A DNA stretch of 64,000 bases from Phocaeicola vulgatus (GTDB taxonomy: Bacteria > Bacteroidota > Bacteroidia > Bacteroidales > Tannerellaceae). Below the pieces are notes generated by a model, which worked only from the letters and a program-made list of their open reading frames with translations, was not told the DNA's origin and searched no databases. A program made the translations under genes and the position numbers. The stretch covers positions 2,586,501 through 2,650,500 of the forward strand of contig CP091733.1 in assembly GCA_022009975.1 (NCBI GenBank). Reading direction: 5' to 3'. Shown piece by piece: positions 41,658 to 50,440 of this stretch; the first letter of the stretch is position 1; every line of letters starts with the position of its first letter.

Positions 41658-41688
41658 CAAAGGTACTAATATTTTTTATTCCTGCAAA
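41658..41688 (-). promoter_or_regulatory. Bacteroidetes promoter for tRNA-Ser
   Basis: On the minus strand TTTG (41688-41685), 19-bp spacer, TACCTTTG (41665-41658), exact consensus, 28 bp before the tRNA. Confidence 0.8.
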
Positions 41689-41732
41689 TTTTGCGAGACA
41701 AAATTTACATAATTCCCGTTTTAGAGCATAAA

Positions 41733-41763
41733 AAAGGCGTGCTTGAATGAAACACGCCTTTTA
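41733..41763 (-). terminator. Terminator after the Gfo/DUF1080 operon
   Basis: Stem AAAGGCGTG/CACGCCTTT with a short loop, just downstream of the DUF1080 stop. On the minus strand it is followed by TTTTATGC. Confidence 0.75.
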
Positions 41764-41781
41764 TAATGATTAGGACAATTA

Positions 41782-42631
41782 TTAGTCTAACACTTTGATT
41801 CGAAGATTACGGAACCAAACGTTGTCTCCATGGTCTTGCAAACCGATGAAACCTTCCTTGTTCTCACCACCGCAGTTTATCAACAATTCGTAAGCCAAAG
41901 GCCATTTATCTTTGCTGAACTTACTGTTATCCAACATTTCTTTCCATGCTGGAGTCCACAAATGGTATTCAACAACTGGGCTATCACCATTCAAATAGTG
42001 TACAACAGTTCCTTTGTAAACCATAATCTTACCTTTATTCCATTCACCATAAGGTTTAGCAGTCTGAGGTTTAGCTGGAATCATGTCATACAAAGATGCA
42101 GATTGACGGTTACCGTCCTTACCCAATTTAGCGTCTGGATGGTTTTCGTTATCCAAAACCTGATATTCTGGAGCTGAAATATAAGCAGGCTGACCTTCTA
42201 CTTCTTGAATCATATAGAAAACACCAGAGTTTGAACCCTTGTCAACTTTCCATTCAAATTCAAATTCGAAGTTAGAGAACTTGTGTGCGAACACCAAGTC
42301 GCCACCGTCTTTAGCTCCAGCTTCACCGTTACCAGAACCTTTGATATGGATAGCACCATCATCAACGACCCAAGCAGCAGGAACATCTTCACGGTCATAA
42401 CCACGCCATCCGTTGAATGTCTTACCGTCAAACATGGTAATCCAACCATCTTTGTCTTTCGGGAAAGTAGACAAATCTACTGTTGGCAAATCTAACACTT
42501 TGTATGCAGGAGCTGCAGCTTCAGCCGCAATTTCTTCTGCATCTGTTGCAGGAGCTTCTGCTTTCTTACCACCACATGATGCCAAACACATCATGAAAGC
42601 AGTCATTCCAGCAAATAATACTGACTTTCAT
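41782..42631 (-). CDS. DUF1080 (3-keto-glycoside hydrolase family) lipoprotein (one frameshift)
   Basis: Family of secreted jelly-roll proteins; several characterised members in Bacteroidetes hydrolyse 3-keto-glycosides. 283 residues after repair. The domain begins GWITMFDGKTFNGWRGYD, followed by FEFEWKVDKGSNSGVFY and ending GDNVWFRNLRIKVL, which is typical of DUF1080. The lipoprotein signal MKKSVLFAGMTAFMMCLASC becomes readable only when two A are restored at 42626-42628 on the coding strand. A 26-bp gap separates it from the oxidoreductase gene upstream, so the pair is an operon: oxidise, then hydrolyse. Confidence 0.88.
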
Positions 42632-42657
42632 TTTTGTTGCTATTTATTTTTAACTGA

Positions 42658-44139
42658 TTATCTCGGCATATCAGGCAATTTCCAACCGTCACGATAGTTA
42701 TGCTTAATCAATTCAGCAGCGAACTGTTTAGCATTAATCGGATCAGTATAGATTTTGTTGAATTTCGGGTCACCATCCACAATCTTGAAGTCATCTTTCT
42801 TCAAAATACGGATAGTTTCATTATCGCTAATGTTAGTGAAACGCATATTAGCACCGTCCCACAACAATTCTTTGTTCAGTGTCTGCAAACGTACAGCCAA
42901 CACACCCATTACAACCATTTCATTGAACGGACCTGCTACTGCGAAGTTTGACTTAGTTTCTACGCGGTTTGCAGCACTTTCCTTACAAGCACGAATCCAG
43001 TCTTGTTCATGACCTCCACCCATTGCATTAGCCACACGGCGGATAACTTTCGGAGCGTTAGGAACACGACCAGACAACAATCTTGGATTCTGTCCGTAAC
43101 AACCGCAAACCAATGTATCTTTTGTACCGTGGAAGATTGTGATACCACCACCTTCACTCATCATATCGAAACCTTCTGGCATTCCTTCTGGACGATCTGG
43201 CAACAAGCCTCCATCGTACCAATGAACTTCAACTTCCGGCATAGCCACCTTCGGCATGTTATCACGAGCCGGGAAAATCATTCTTACATGCTGTGCAGTT
43301 GGAGCACAATCCTGTAACAACATAGTTGATGAACCTTGAACTTTTGTCGGATAACCCAAATTCAATGCCTTAAACGGCTGGTGCAAAATATGGCAAGCCA
43401 TATCACCCAATGCGCCTGTACCAAATCTCCACCATCCACGCCAGTTCCAAGGATGATAAATAGAATTGTAAGGAATTACTTCCTGAGGACCGCAGAACAA
43501 ATCCCAGTTCAATGTCTTCGGAACTTTGTCAACTTTCAGGAGCGTTCAAACCTTGCGGCCAAATTGGACGGTTAGTAGCACATTCTACTTTTCTTACTTC
43601 ACCAATTTCACCATTCCAAATCCATTCGCAAGCCAAGTCTGTTCCTTCCAAAGAAGAGCCTTGGTTACCCATCTGAGTAGCTACTTTATATTCTTTAGCC
43701 AAGTTTGTCAACAAACGAGACTCGTAAACTGAGTGAGTCAATGGTTTCTGAGTATAAACGTGTTTACCCATAGTCATTGCGTCAGCTGTGATGATAGCGT
43801 GAGTATGGTCAGCTGTTGCAATCATAACAGCATCGAAAGACTTACCCATTTCATCATACATCTTACGATAGTCGTAATACTTCTTTGCATTCGGATGACG
43901 GTCGAATACAGGCTTGCATATCTCCAGTCAACATCACACAACGCTACGATGTTGTCTGTCTTTTCCATGTTTTTCAAGTTAGCGTTACCCATACCACCAA
44001 TACCTACAGCTGCAATGTTCAATTTGTCTGTCGGAGCTGTATATCCATGGCTTTTGCCCAAAATAGTGTTAGGGGCAATTGTAAAAGCAGCAGCTGCTGC
44101 AGCACCTCTTTGAAGGAATGATCTTCTAGTTAATGTCAT
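42658..44139 (-). CDS. Tat-exported Gfo/Idh/MocA-family oxidoreductase (two frameshifts)
   Basis: NAD(P)-dependent sugar oxidoreductase, 494 residues after repair. The Tat signal TRRSFLQRGAAAAAAF lies at the N-terminus, the Rossmann motif GIGGMGNANL near residue 47, and the family active-site stretch GKHVYTQKPL near residue 130. Break 1 at 43914-43915 needs one more A (coding strand) and reads DWRYAKPVFDRHPNAKKYYD. Break 2 at 43534-43536 needs two more A and reads NAPEKVDKVPKTLNWDLFCG. The Tat signal means a folded enzyme with its cofactor is exported. With the DUF1080 protein it probably forms an oxidation-hydrolysis route for glycosides. Confidence 0.88.
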
Positions 44140-44433
44140 AATTATAAATTTTACAGATTAGCACTCTAATGTGTTTTTCGCGGAAAAGCTCGAAAGCATT
44201 TTTCACGTTTTCACGGCAAATATAATTGTTTACATAAATTATTCAAAGAGTAAATAAAAAAATTATCGACTAAAAATAGTTTTTTTAACAGAATATCATC
44301 TTCTACTTGGAAAACCTTACACTATGTATAGAGACTTCTTATGAGGAATTTTCCAAATCTCGTCACTCATTTTCTTCGTCTTATCATGAAACCACTTTGA
44401 TGTCTTAAAAAAGTTTCCATTTGTCGTAGCTAC
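44140..44433. other. Intergenic region upstream of the oxidoreductase operon
   Basis: 294 bp without a gene. It contains the promoter at 44217-44247. The segment 44170-44215 has several GTGAAAA / TTTTCAC-like pieces and an AGCATTTTTCA 11-mer also found in the repeat at 19.66 kb, but I cannot show it is a repeat copy. Confidence 0.5.
44217..44247 (-). promoter_or_regulatory. Bacteroidetes promoter for the Gfo/DUF1080 operon
   Basis: On the minus strand TTTG (44247-44244), 19-bp spacer, TATATTTG (44224-44217), exact consensus, with a leader of about 70 nt. Confidence 0.78.
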
Positions 44434-45532
44434 TCAAAGAAGCTGTAAGTAACACCACATGGGATAATGATCGGAGTTGTTCACTTTATCGACCGTGCAA
44501 TTATACGAACGCATATTCTTTGAATGCAGGATATGGTCGATACGAAACCAAAAGCAATTTTCATTATACGAAATCCCCATGCCCCTTCCAGATTCAGAAA
44601 AAGCATCAATCAAGTTATTTTGTATCGTATAATGAGCATACGAAATAGGAGTATCATTGAAATCGCCACAAACAACTAAATAATCGGTCTTGACAGTATC
44701 ACAAAACTGCGCAACCGTACGGGCTTGTTCCGCCCTGATTTGGAAAGCAGGTCCTAATTTCTGGTTTATCGTACCTTTAAGCATTTCGAAATTGCCCGAA
44801 TCCATCTCCTTTAAGAAAGAAGAATAACGCGAACGGTCTTCAGAGGTCAGTTTAAAAGACTCCAAGTGATTGTTCACAACCGTCAATATCTTGCCTTTGA
44901 CTTTAATCTGGCACATAGCCGAACCATTATATTGGCTTTTGTAAGCTATTCTTTCACTTTGAAATCGGATATTTCGAGAACACGGCAATCCCTTGTTTGA
45001 TTCTTCCTGTTTTATTAAAGTAGAAAATTGAGCGGTAAGGATACATTTTTAGTTCATTATAAATCTTTTTCTTAGTCAGATACTTCTCTTGCGAATCTTC
45101 CGCATATTCCTGCAAGCAAATGATATCAGCTCCCGATTGCACCAAATATTGGATGGTCGAATTCGGTTTGGATTCGGAATGTGACTTATATCCAAATGCC
45201 ATGATATTATAAGTCAACAGCTTGATAGAATTATCTTCCGGAATATTAGTCGTGGGCGAATGAAGAGGGAAATAGAGTTTTATCTGTCCCCACGTAAAAA
45301 GGAATGCAAGCAAGCCCACCCAAATGTATTTCCATTCGCACGTAAACAACCAATAAAAGGTAAAGCATAAGTTCAGCAAACAAAAGACAGGGAAACCCAG
45401 TCCTAAATAAGCAAACAAAGTAGAAGTTTCTGGGGAGATTCTGTCCGAAAAGGCAGAAAGAAGAAAGAGGACAACTACACCTGCGTGAACTGTCATCACC
45501 AACGAATGGAACAAGAATCTCAACCATTTCAT
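44434..45532 (-). CDS. Membrane-anchored endonuclease/exonuclease/phosphatase (EEP) family protein (one frameshift)
   Basis: 366 residues after repair. Three N-terminal transmembrane segments (the first FHSLVMTVHAGVVVLFLLSA, the last IWVGLLAFLFTWGQIKLYF) precede an EEP domain with LLTYNIMAFG, ICLQEY (metal-binding Glu), VVNNHLESFK, VVCGDFNDTP and NNSDHYPMW. The catalytic residues of the DNase I-like fold are all present. Two A are missing on the coding strand at 44958-44960, restoring FSKYPISKSERIAYKSQY. Substrates in this family range from nucleic acids to phospholipids; the membrane anchor and the rhomboid neighbours do not decide it. Six bases follow the rhomboid stop. Confidence 0.82.
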
Positions 45533-45538
45533 ATCCTT

Positions 45539-46417
45539 TTATTTCTTACTGGCATCAAACAACTGTTTTTTTTCTTCAGACGACAAGCTTTGGTAACCGG
45601 ATTTTTTCAGTTTATCCAATATTCTGTCAATATCTGCCATCTCTCGTTGCTTGCGTTCGTTATATTCATAATCTGTTTCCGTCCGCTTATACGTCACTTT
45701 CATCTTAGGTTTACGTGAAAACATATCCACCAATTTATCCATCAACCGATTGAATGGACGTGTCAAGTCTTTCCCCTTTCGCATCTGCACGGCAAACCAT
45801 ATTCCGAACAATGCACCTCCGATATGAGCCAAATGACCGCCCGCATTTCCAGATGTGATTGAGAGCAAATCGAGTAGCAAAGTCAACAATGCCAAGTAAT
45901 ATATTTGATACGGCCAAACAAGAAAAGCATTACCTCTTCTTCTTTAGCGTAAAAAGAAATGCCGAACACTACTGCCATAACCGAAGCGGACGCTCCCAAA
46001 AGATAGCTGTCATACATGGATGAAGTGTAGTAAGGGAATAGGTTGTATGCCGCCATAAATAGAAGCGCACCAAACATTCCTCCCAACAAGTAAACGCCAC
46101 AGAGTCTACGAGAATCGAAATAATTGACGAACAACTTACCAAACCAATAAAGCCAAAGCAAATTAAATAAAATATGTAATACATCGAAATGCAGGAACAT
46201 ATATGTCAAAAGGCTCCACGGCTGAGTCAAGAACATCCTCGGAGAAGAGGGGAATTCCAAATAACGCATCCAGAAAGAGAAAGAATGATTAAAGAAAAGC
46301 AAAAGAAGCACATCTACCAAACGTACAAACAAAAACACACCGACATTGATAAACAGGATTTGTCAGCATGTCGCCTTCTGCGAACCGATTCTTCAAATTA
46401 GTAAAAATACCGTCCAT
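45539..46417 (-). CDS. Rhomboid-family intramembrane serine protease, second copy (two frameshifts)
   Basis: 293 residues after repair. The serine motif is LLGASASVMAVVFG (GASAS instead of the usual GASGS), and the histidine is in GGHLAHIGGALFG. TPWSLLTY-like and MFLHFDVLHILFN segments correspond to the first membrane helices and the WR/HxxxN region. Break 1 near 45897-45906 needs one base (KYIYLALLTLLLDLL). Break 2 near 46351-46362 restores DMLTN..LFINVGVFLFVRL and the N-terminus back to an ATG at 46417 (MDGIFTNLKN). That start lies inside the last 20 bases of the first rhomboid gene. The hydrophilic C-tail of about 80 residues is cytoplasmic or periplasmic. Confidence 0.8.
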
Positions 46418-47120
46418 TATTCCTGTCTTTAGCTTTCCACATACGAATCATTATAAATCCAAACAGCATACCGCCCAAGTGTGCGAAATGGGCAACAGAA
46501 TCGCCACTGAAGTTTGCCACTCCCATCGTCAACTCTGCCAAGCCATAGAATACAACAAAATATTTTGCTTTAATCGGAATCGGGACAAACATCAAATACA
46601 GAGGTACATTGGGGAACAACATACCAAAAGCCAAAAGGATTCCAAACACAGACCCTGATGCGCCTATTGTCACAAACAGATTATAGAATACCGATTTGTC
46701 AAGAATTTGTCCGCCTACGATGTTAACCAAGTCCTGGGAAGCGAAAACCTCATTTTTCAAACTATAAAACCAAGTCAGCTCTTGCACGATTCCTGCTCCT
46801 ATTCCCGTCACCATATAATATATAAAGAAACGCTTCGGTCCCCAAACTTGTTCCAATACACGTCCGAACATATAGACGGCGAACATGTTGAAAAACACAT
46901 GGGAAAATGAATGCGTATCGTGCATAAACATATAAGATATAAATTGGAACGCATAGAAGTCTTTCGCTCCAGGGAAATGCAACCCCAAGATCTCCACCAA
47001 GTTTACACCTATTTTGGGCAAAGAAATGCTTGCTAACCAAAACAACAAATTGACAATAATGATATTTTTCGTCACTACAGGGATTCGATCAAGGAATCCG
47101 CCACCACTTTGATTCATCAT
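46398..47120 (-). CDS. Rhomboid-family intramembrane serine protease, first copy
   Basis: 240 residues, intact, six predicted membrane helices. The catalytic serine is in IGASGSVFGILLA and the histidine in VAHFAHLGGMLFGF; HVFFNMFAVYMFG holds the oxyanion-side HxxxN region. It cuts transmembrane segments of membrane proteins; the substrate is unknown. It is the first gene of a three-gene operon (rhomboid, rhomboid, EEP protein) driven by a consensus promoter. Confidence 0.9.
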   Translation of the reverse strand: MMNQSGGGFLDRIPVVTKNIIIVNLLFWLASISLPKIGVNLVEILGLHFPGAKDFYAFQFISYMFMHDTHSFSHVFFNMFAVYMFGRVLEQVWGPKRFFIYYMVTGIGAGIVQELTWFYSLKNEVFASQDLVNIVGGQILDKSVFYNLFVTIGASGSVFGILLAFGMLFPNVPLYLMFVPIPIKAKYFVVFYGLAELTMGVANFSGDSVAHFAHLGGMLFGFIMIRMWKAKDRNNGRYFY

Positions 47121-47142
47121 ATTTTCTATGTATATTTACAGG

Positions 47143-47174
47143 CAAAGGTAAATTATTTTGCTTTATCTACCAAA
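47143..47174 (-). promoter_or_regulatory. Bacteroidetes promoter for the rhomboid operon
   Basis: On the minus strand TTTG (47174-47171), 20-bp spacer, TACCTTTG (47150-47143), exact consensus, 22 bp before the ATG. Confidence 0.8.
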
Positions 47175-47317
47175 AAGAGACCCAAAACATAGAGAATCAA
47201 TAAAAAAACTATATTTTTTCTTTGTTTAAATCCAAATAAGAAGTATTTTTGAGCGGTCGATATAAAGACGCTCTATTATTGAGAATTAAACATTTACCAA
47301 ATAATATTCATACGCAT

Positions 47318-47590
47318 ATGAACAAAACAGAATTAATTAGCGCAGTCGCTAAAAAAGCAGGAATGACGCAAGCCGAATCTAAAAAAGCAGTTGACGCATT
47401 ATTTGAAACAATCTCTGACCAATTGACTGCCGGAGACAAAGTGGCTATTTTAGGATTCGGAACCTTCTCAATAACTGAGAAAGCAGCTCGTGCTGGTATC
47501 AACCCACGCACCAAAGAGACTATCGAAATCGCAGCCCGCAAAGTTGTTAAATTCAAACCGGGAAGCGAATTAGCAGATGCTATCAAATAA
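47318..47590 (+). CDS. DNA-binding protein HU
   Basis: 90-residue nucleoid protein, intact. MNKTELISAVAKKAGMTQAE is the typical start; GFGTFSITEKAARAGINPRT holds the DNA-contacting arm (with the conserved Pro), and KVVKFKPGSELADAIK ends the protein. The start at 47318 is chosen over an open frame reaching 47249, which adds residues not seen in HU. A strong terminator follows. Confidence 0.96.
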   Translation: MNKTELISAVAKKAGMTQAESKKAVDALFETISDQLTAGDKVAILGFGTFSITEKAARAGINPRTKETIEIAARKVVKFKPGSELADAIK

Positions 47591-47611
47591 CGATTTTATC
47601 TTTAATAAAGG

Positions 47612-47644
47612 GAAGCCGTCTTTTTAAAAAGACGGCTTTTTTTA
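47612..47644 (+). terminator. Terminator after HU
   Basis: Perfect stem AAGCCGTCTTTTT/AAAAAGACGGCTT followed by a run of T. Confidence 0.92.
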
Positions 47645-47666
47645 TGGTATGATGCAAGAATTAGCT

Positions 47667-47674
47667 TAACTTTG
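47667..47674 (+). promoter_or_regulatory. Putative -7 element for mlaE
   Basis: TAACTTTG matches TAnnTTTG; the -33 position holds TTATGG, a weak match. The ATG lies 31 bp downstream. Confidence 0.5.
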
Positions 47675-47705
47675 CCTGTTCTAATTCACAAAACAAAAAA
47701 AGAAA

Positions 47706-48451
47706 ATGACACATGCGTTGCACCAAATGGGCGAATATACGCTGCTGATGAAAAAAGTCCTGACGATTCCGGATCGGTGGAATATGTTTTTCAAACAGTT
47801 AATTAAAGAAATATACAAATTGGGCGTTGACTCGCTTTGGATTGTTGTAATCATATCGGTTTTCATCGGTACGGTTATAGCTATCCAGATATCACTGAAC
47901 ATCAGTTCTCCATTAATCCCCAAGTTCACAATAGGTTACACCACCCGTGAGATCATCCTTTTGGAGTTTTCATCTTCCATCATGTGCTTGATTTTAGCAG
48001 GTAAAGTAGGAAGTAATATTGCTTCGGAGATTGGGACCATGCGAGTGACAGAACAAATCGATGCAATGGAAATCATGGGCGTTAATTCGGCGAATTTCCT
48101 TATACTTCCTAAAATGACAGGAATGATGGTATTTATCCCAGTTTTGGTTATCTTCAGTATGTTTACGGGTATTTGGGCGGCATCGCTGCCAGTTATTCAA
48201 CCGGCACTGGAATGACACCTGCTTCATTTGAATATGGTTTGCAATTCTATTTTAATCAATTCTATATCTGGTATTCTATCATCAAATCGGTTGTTTATGC
48301 CTTTATCATCTCGTCCATTGCTTCTTATTATGGTTATCATGTGAAAGGAGGAGCCTTGGAAGTGGGTAAAGCAAGTACAAACGCAGTGGTCATGAGCAGT
48401 ATCATGATTCTGCTTGCCGATGTGATTCTAACTGATTTAATGCTGACATAA
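47706..48451 (+). CDS. MlaE-family lipid ABC transporter permease (one frameshift)
   Basis: Inner-membrane permease of the Mla system, which moves phospholipids between the membranes; 248 residues after repair. Family marks are FIGTVIAIQ, the cytoplasmic coupling loop GSNIASEIGTMRVTEQIDAMEIMG and the C-terminal LADVILTDLMLT. One T is missing at 48172-48174; restoring it gives FTGILGGIAASYSTGTGM. The next gene starts 10 bp later and encodes the matching ATPase. No MlaD/MCE gene follows. Confidence 0.88.
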
Positions 48452-48461
48452 TCTGCTTGTT

Positions 48462-49236
48462 ATGATTGAAGTTAAATATCACCAAATCTTTTGAAGGCAG
48501 GACTGTACTAAATAATATAAGTACTGTTTTCGAAGATGGAAAAACAAATCTGATAATTGGACGAAGTGGTTCGGGGAAAACAGTCATGATTAAAAATATC
48601 ATCGGGCTGATGCGCCCGGACAGTGGACAAATATTATATGACGGGCGAGATTTGACCTCCATGAACAAAGCTGAATTAAAATCTCTCCGGAAAGAAATGG
48701 GAATGCTATTCCAAGGATCAGCTCTTTTCGACAGCATGACAGTTTTGGAGAATGTTATGTTCCCTTTGGATATGTTCTCCAAAGATTCCTCTAAAGAACG
48801 CTTGAAGCGTGCTGAGTTTTGCTTGGATCGCGTGAATCTTTCGGAAGCAGGACATCTATATCCTTCTGAGATTAGTGGAGGTATGATGAAACGTGCAGCC
48901 ATTGCCCGCGCAATTGCCCTAAATCCCAAATATCTGTTTTGCGACGAGCCGAACTCCGGTCTTGATCCGAAAACCTCTTTGCTGATTGATGATTTGATTC
49001 ATGATATTACTCTTGAATATAAAATGACAACTGTCATCAATACGCACGATATGAACTCCGTGATAAATATCGGTGACAACATTATATTCATAAAAGAAGG
49101 AATAAAAGAATGGCAAGGGACGAAAGAAGAGGTCATCACTTCAAACAACAAAGCGTTGAATGACTTCATCTTTGCATCCGACCTGTTCCGTAAAGTCAAA
49201 GAGGTGGAAGAAGAGGAGTTAAAAGAAAACCATTGA
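48462..49236 (+). CDS. MlaF-family ABC transporter ATPase (one frameshift)
   Basis: ATPase partner of the upstream permease, 258 residues after repair. Walker A GRSGSGKTV, signature EISGGMMKRAAIARA, Walker B YLFCDEPNSGLDP and the switch TVINTHDMNS are all present. The ATG at 48462 gives MIEVKNITKSFEGRTVL once two A are restored at 48474-48476; otherwise the frame starts only at an internal TTG. The C-terminus is acidic (EVEEEELKENH), typical of MlaF-like ATPases. Confidence 0.9.
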
Positions 49237-49259
49237 AACATATAAACCTAAATCATGCC

Positions 49260-50423
49260 ATGGTGACTAAATACCTTATTCCTCTTTATTAAGCGGTGCA
49301 TTGTATGTCTCCGCAAGTAATCCCATAAAGGAACTTCCCGATTCAATTTTTATAGGCAATCAGGATTTCCATGTCCAAGGCATCGCCCTTGACAAGCAAA
49401 AGGAGCACATCTATTTTTCATTCACGAATAGATTGATAAAGACAGATTTGAAAGGGAATATCATAGGAAGCGTGGATAATTTTGAAGGGCATTTAGGAGC
49501 CATGACATTAAACCCGGAAGACGGAAGGATTTATGCTTCTTTAGAATGTAAAAACGATGAGATTGGCGCAAACATTGCCAAGAAAATGGGGACAAAGGCT
49601 ATAAGCAAGAACAATTCCGTCTTTTACATTGCCATATTTGATGGGGATAAAATCAACAAAGAAGGAATGAATCCGCAGACAGATGCAATTATGAATACCG
49701 TCTGTGTACAAGAAGCTGTAAAGGATTATCAAGCCACTATTGTGAATCAAGGGAAAAGCCGTGAGCATCGTTATGGTTGTTCGGGCATTGACGGAGTCAT
49801 GTTTGCTCCCATGATAGGAAACGAAAGAGGGATAAATTCTATTTGTATGTCGGATATGGAATATACAGTGATACAACTCGTACCGACAACGATTATCAAA
49901 TATTGCTCTGTTACGACCCAAAAGATTTGGAAAGATACGAAAAACCAGTCAAATGGGGAGCTTCCCATACTTCAGGCCCCAAAAAGCCCAAACGAAAGTT
50001 TTTCCTCAAAACCGGGAACAGCTCATACGGAATACAAAACATGACTTACGATGCGTCCAGCGACAGCTGCTATATTGCTGTATACAAAGGAAAGAAATCT
50101 AACTATCCAAACTATTCGCTCTTTTCATTTGATGCGACCCAAATCCCCTCATTTAGTCTACTTGAGGGTTTTGACAAATCCGAAAAGCAATGGACGATAC
50201 GATTGGGAGAATTGGGGAACCGGGACGAGAAAGCGGGATTTGCGGATGGAATTTTCCATGGGGAAGCACTGGCATTTTCCCTGCCGGCAATAACTATTTT
50301 TACATTTCTGAAAACCATCGGGACAAAGATGGGAAAGAATGTTGTACTGTTCGCTTATACAAATGGACAGGCGATAGCTTAAAGCCTTTCGAACCTTATG
50401 CCACCGCCTGTTTATCAGATTAA
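49260..50423 (+). CDS. Secreted protein, probably a beta-propeller, function unknown (three frameshifts)
   Basis: 388 residues after repair. The signal peptide MVTKYLIPLLLSGALYVSAS appears when one T is restored at 49285-49287. Break 2 at 49830-49832 (one G) gives NERGDKFYLYVGYGIYSD. Break 3 near 50256-50262 (one base) gives DGIFHWGSTGIFPAGNNYFY. Short repeats such as QGIALDKQKEHIYFSF, GAMTLNPEDGRIYAS and NMTYDASSDSCYIAVYKG look like propeller blades of the kind D-x2-xxx-YxA. I recognise no catalytic motif and no named family. It lies 23 bp after mlaF, so is probably in the same transcript, and ends 17 bp from the convergent M16 gene. Confidence 0.7.
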
Positions 50424-50440
50424 GCTAAAACCTATCGATA

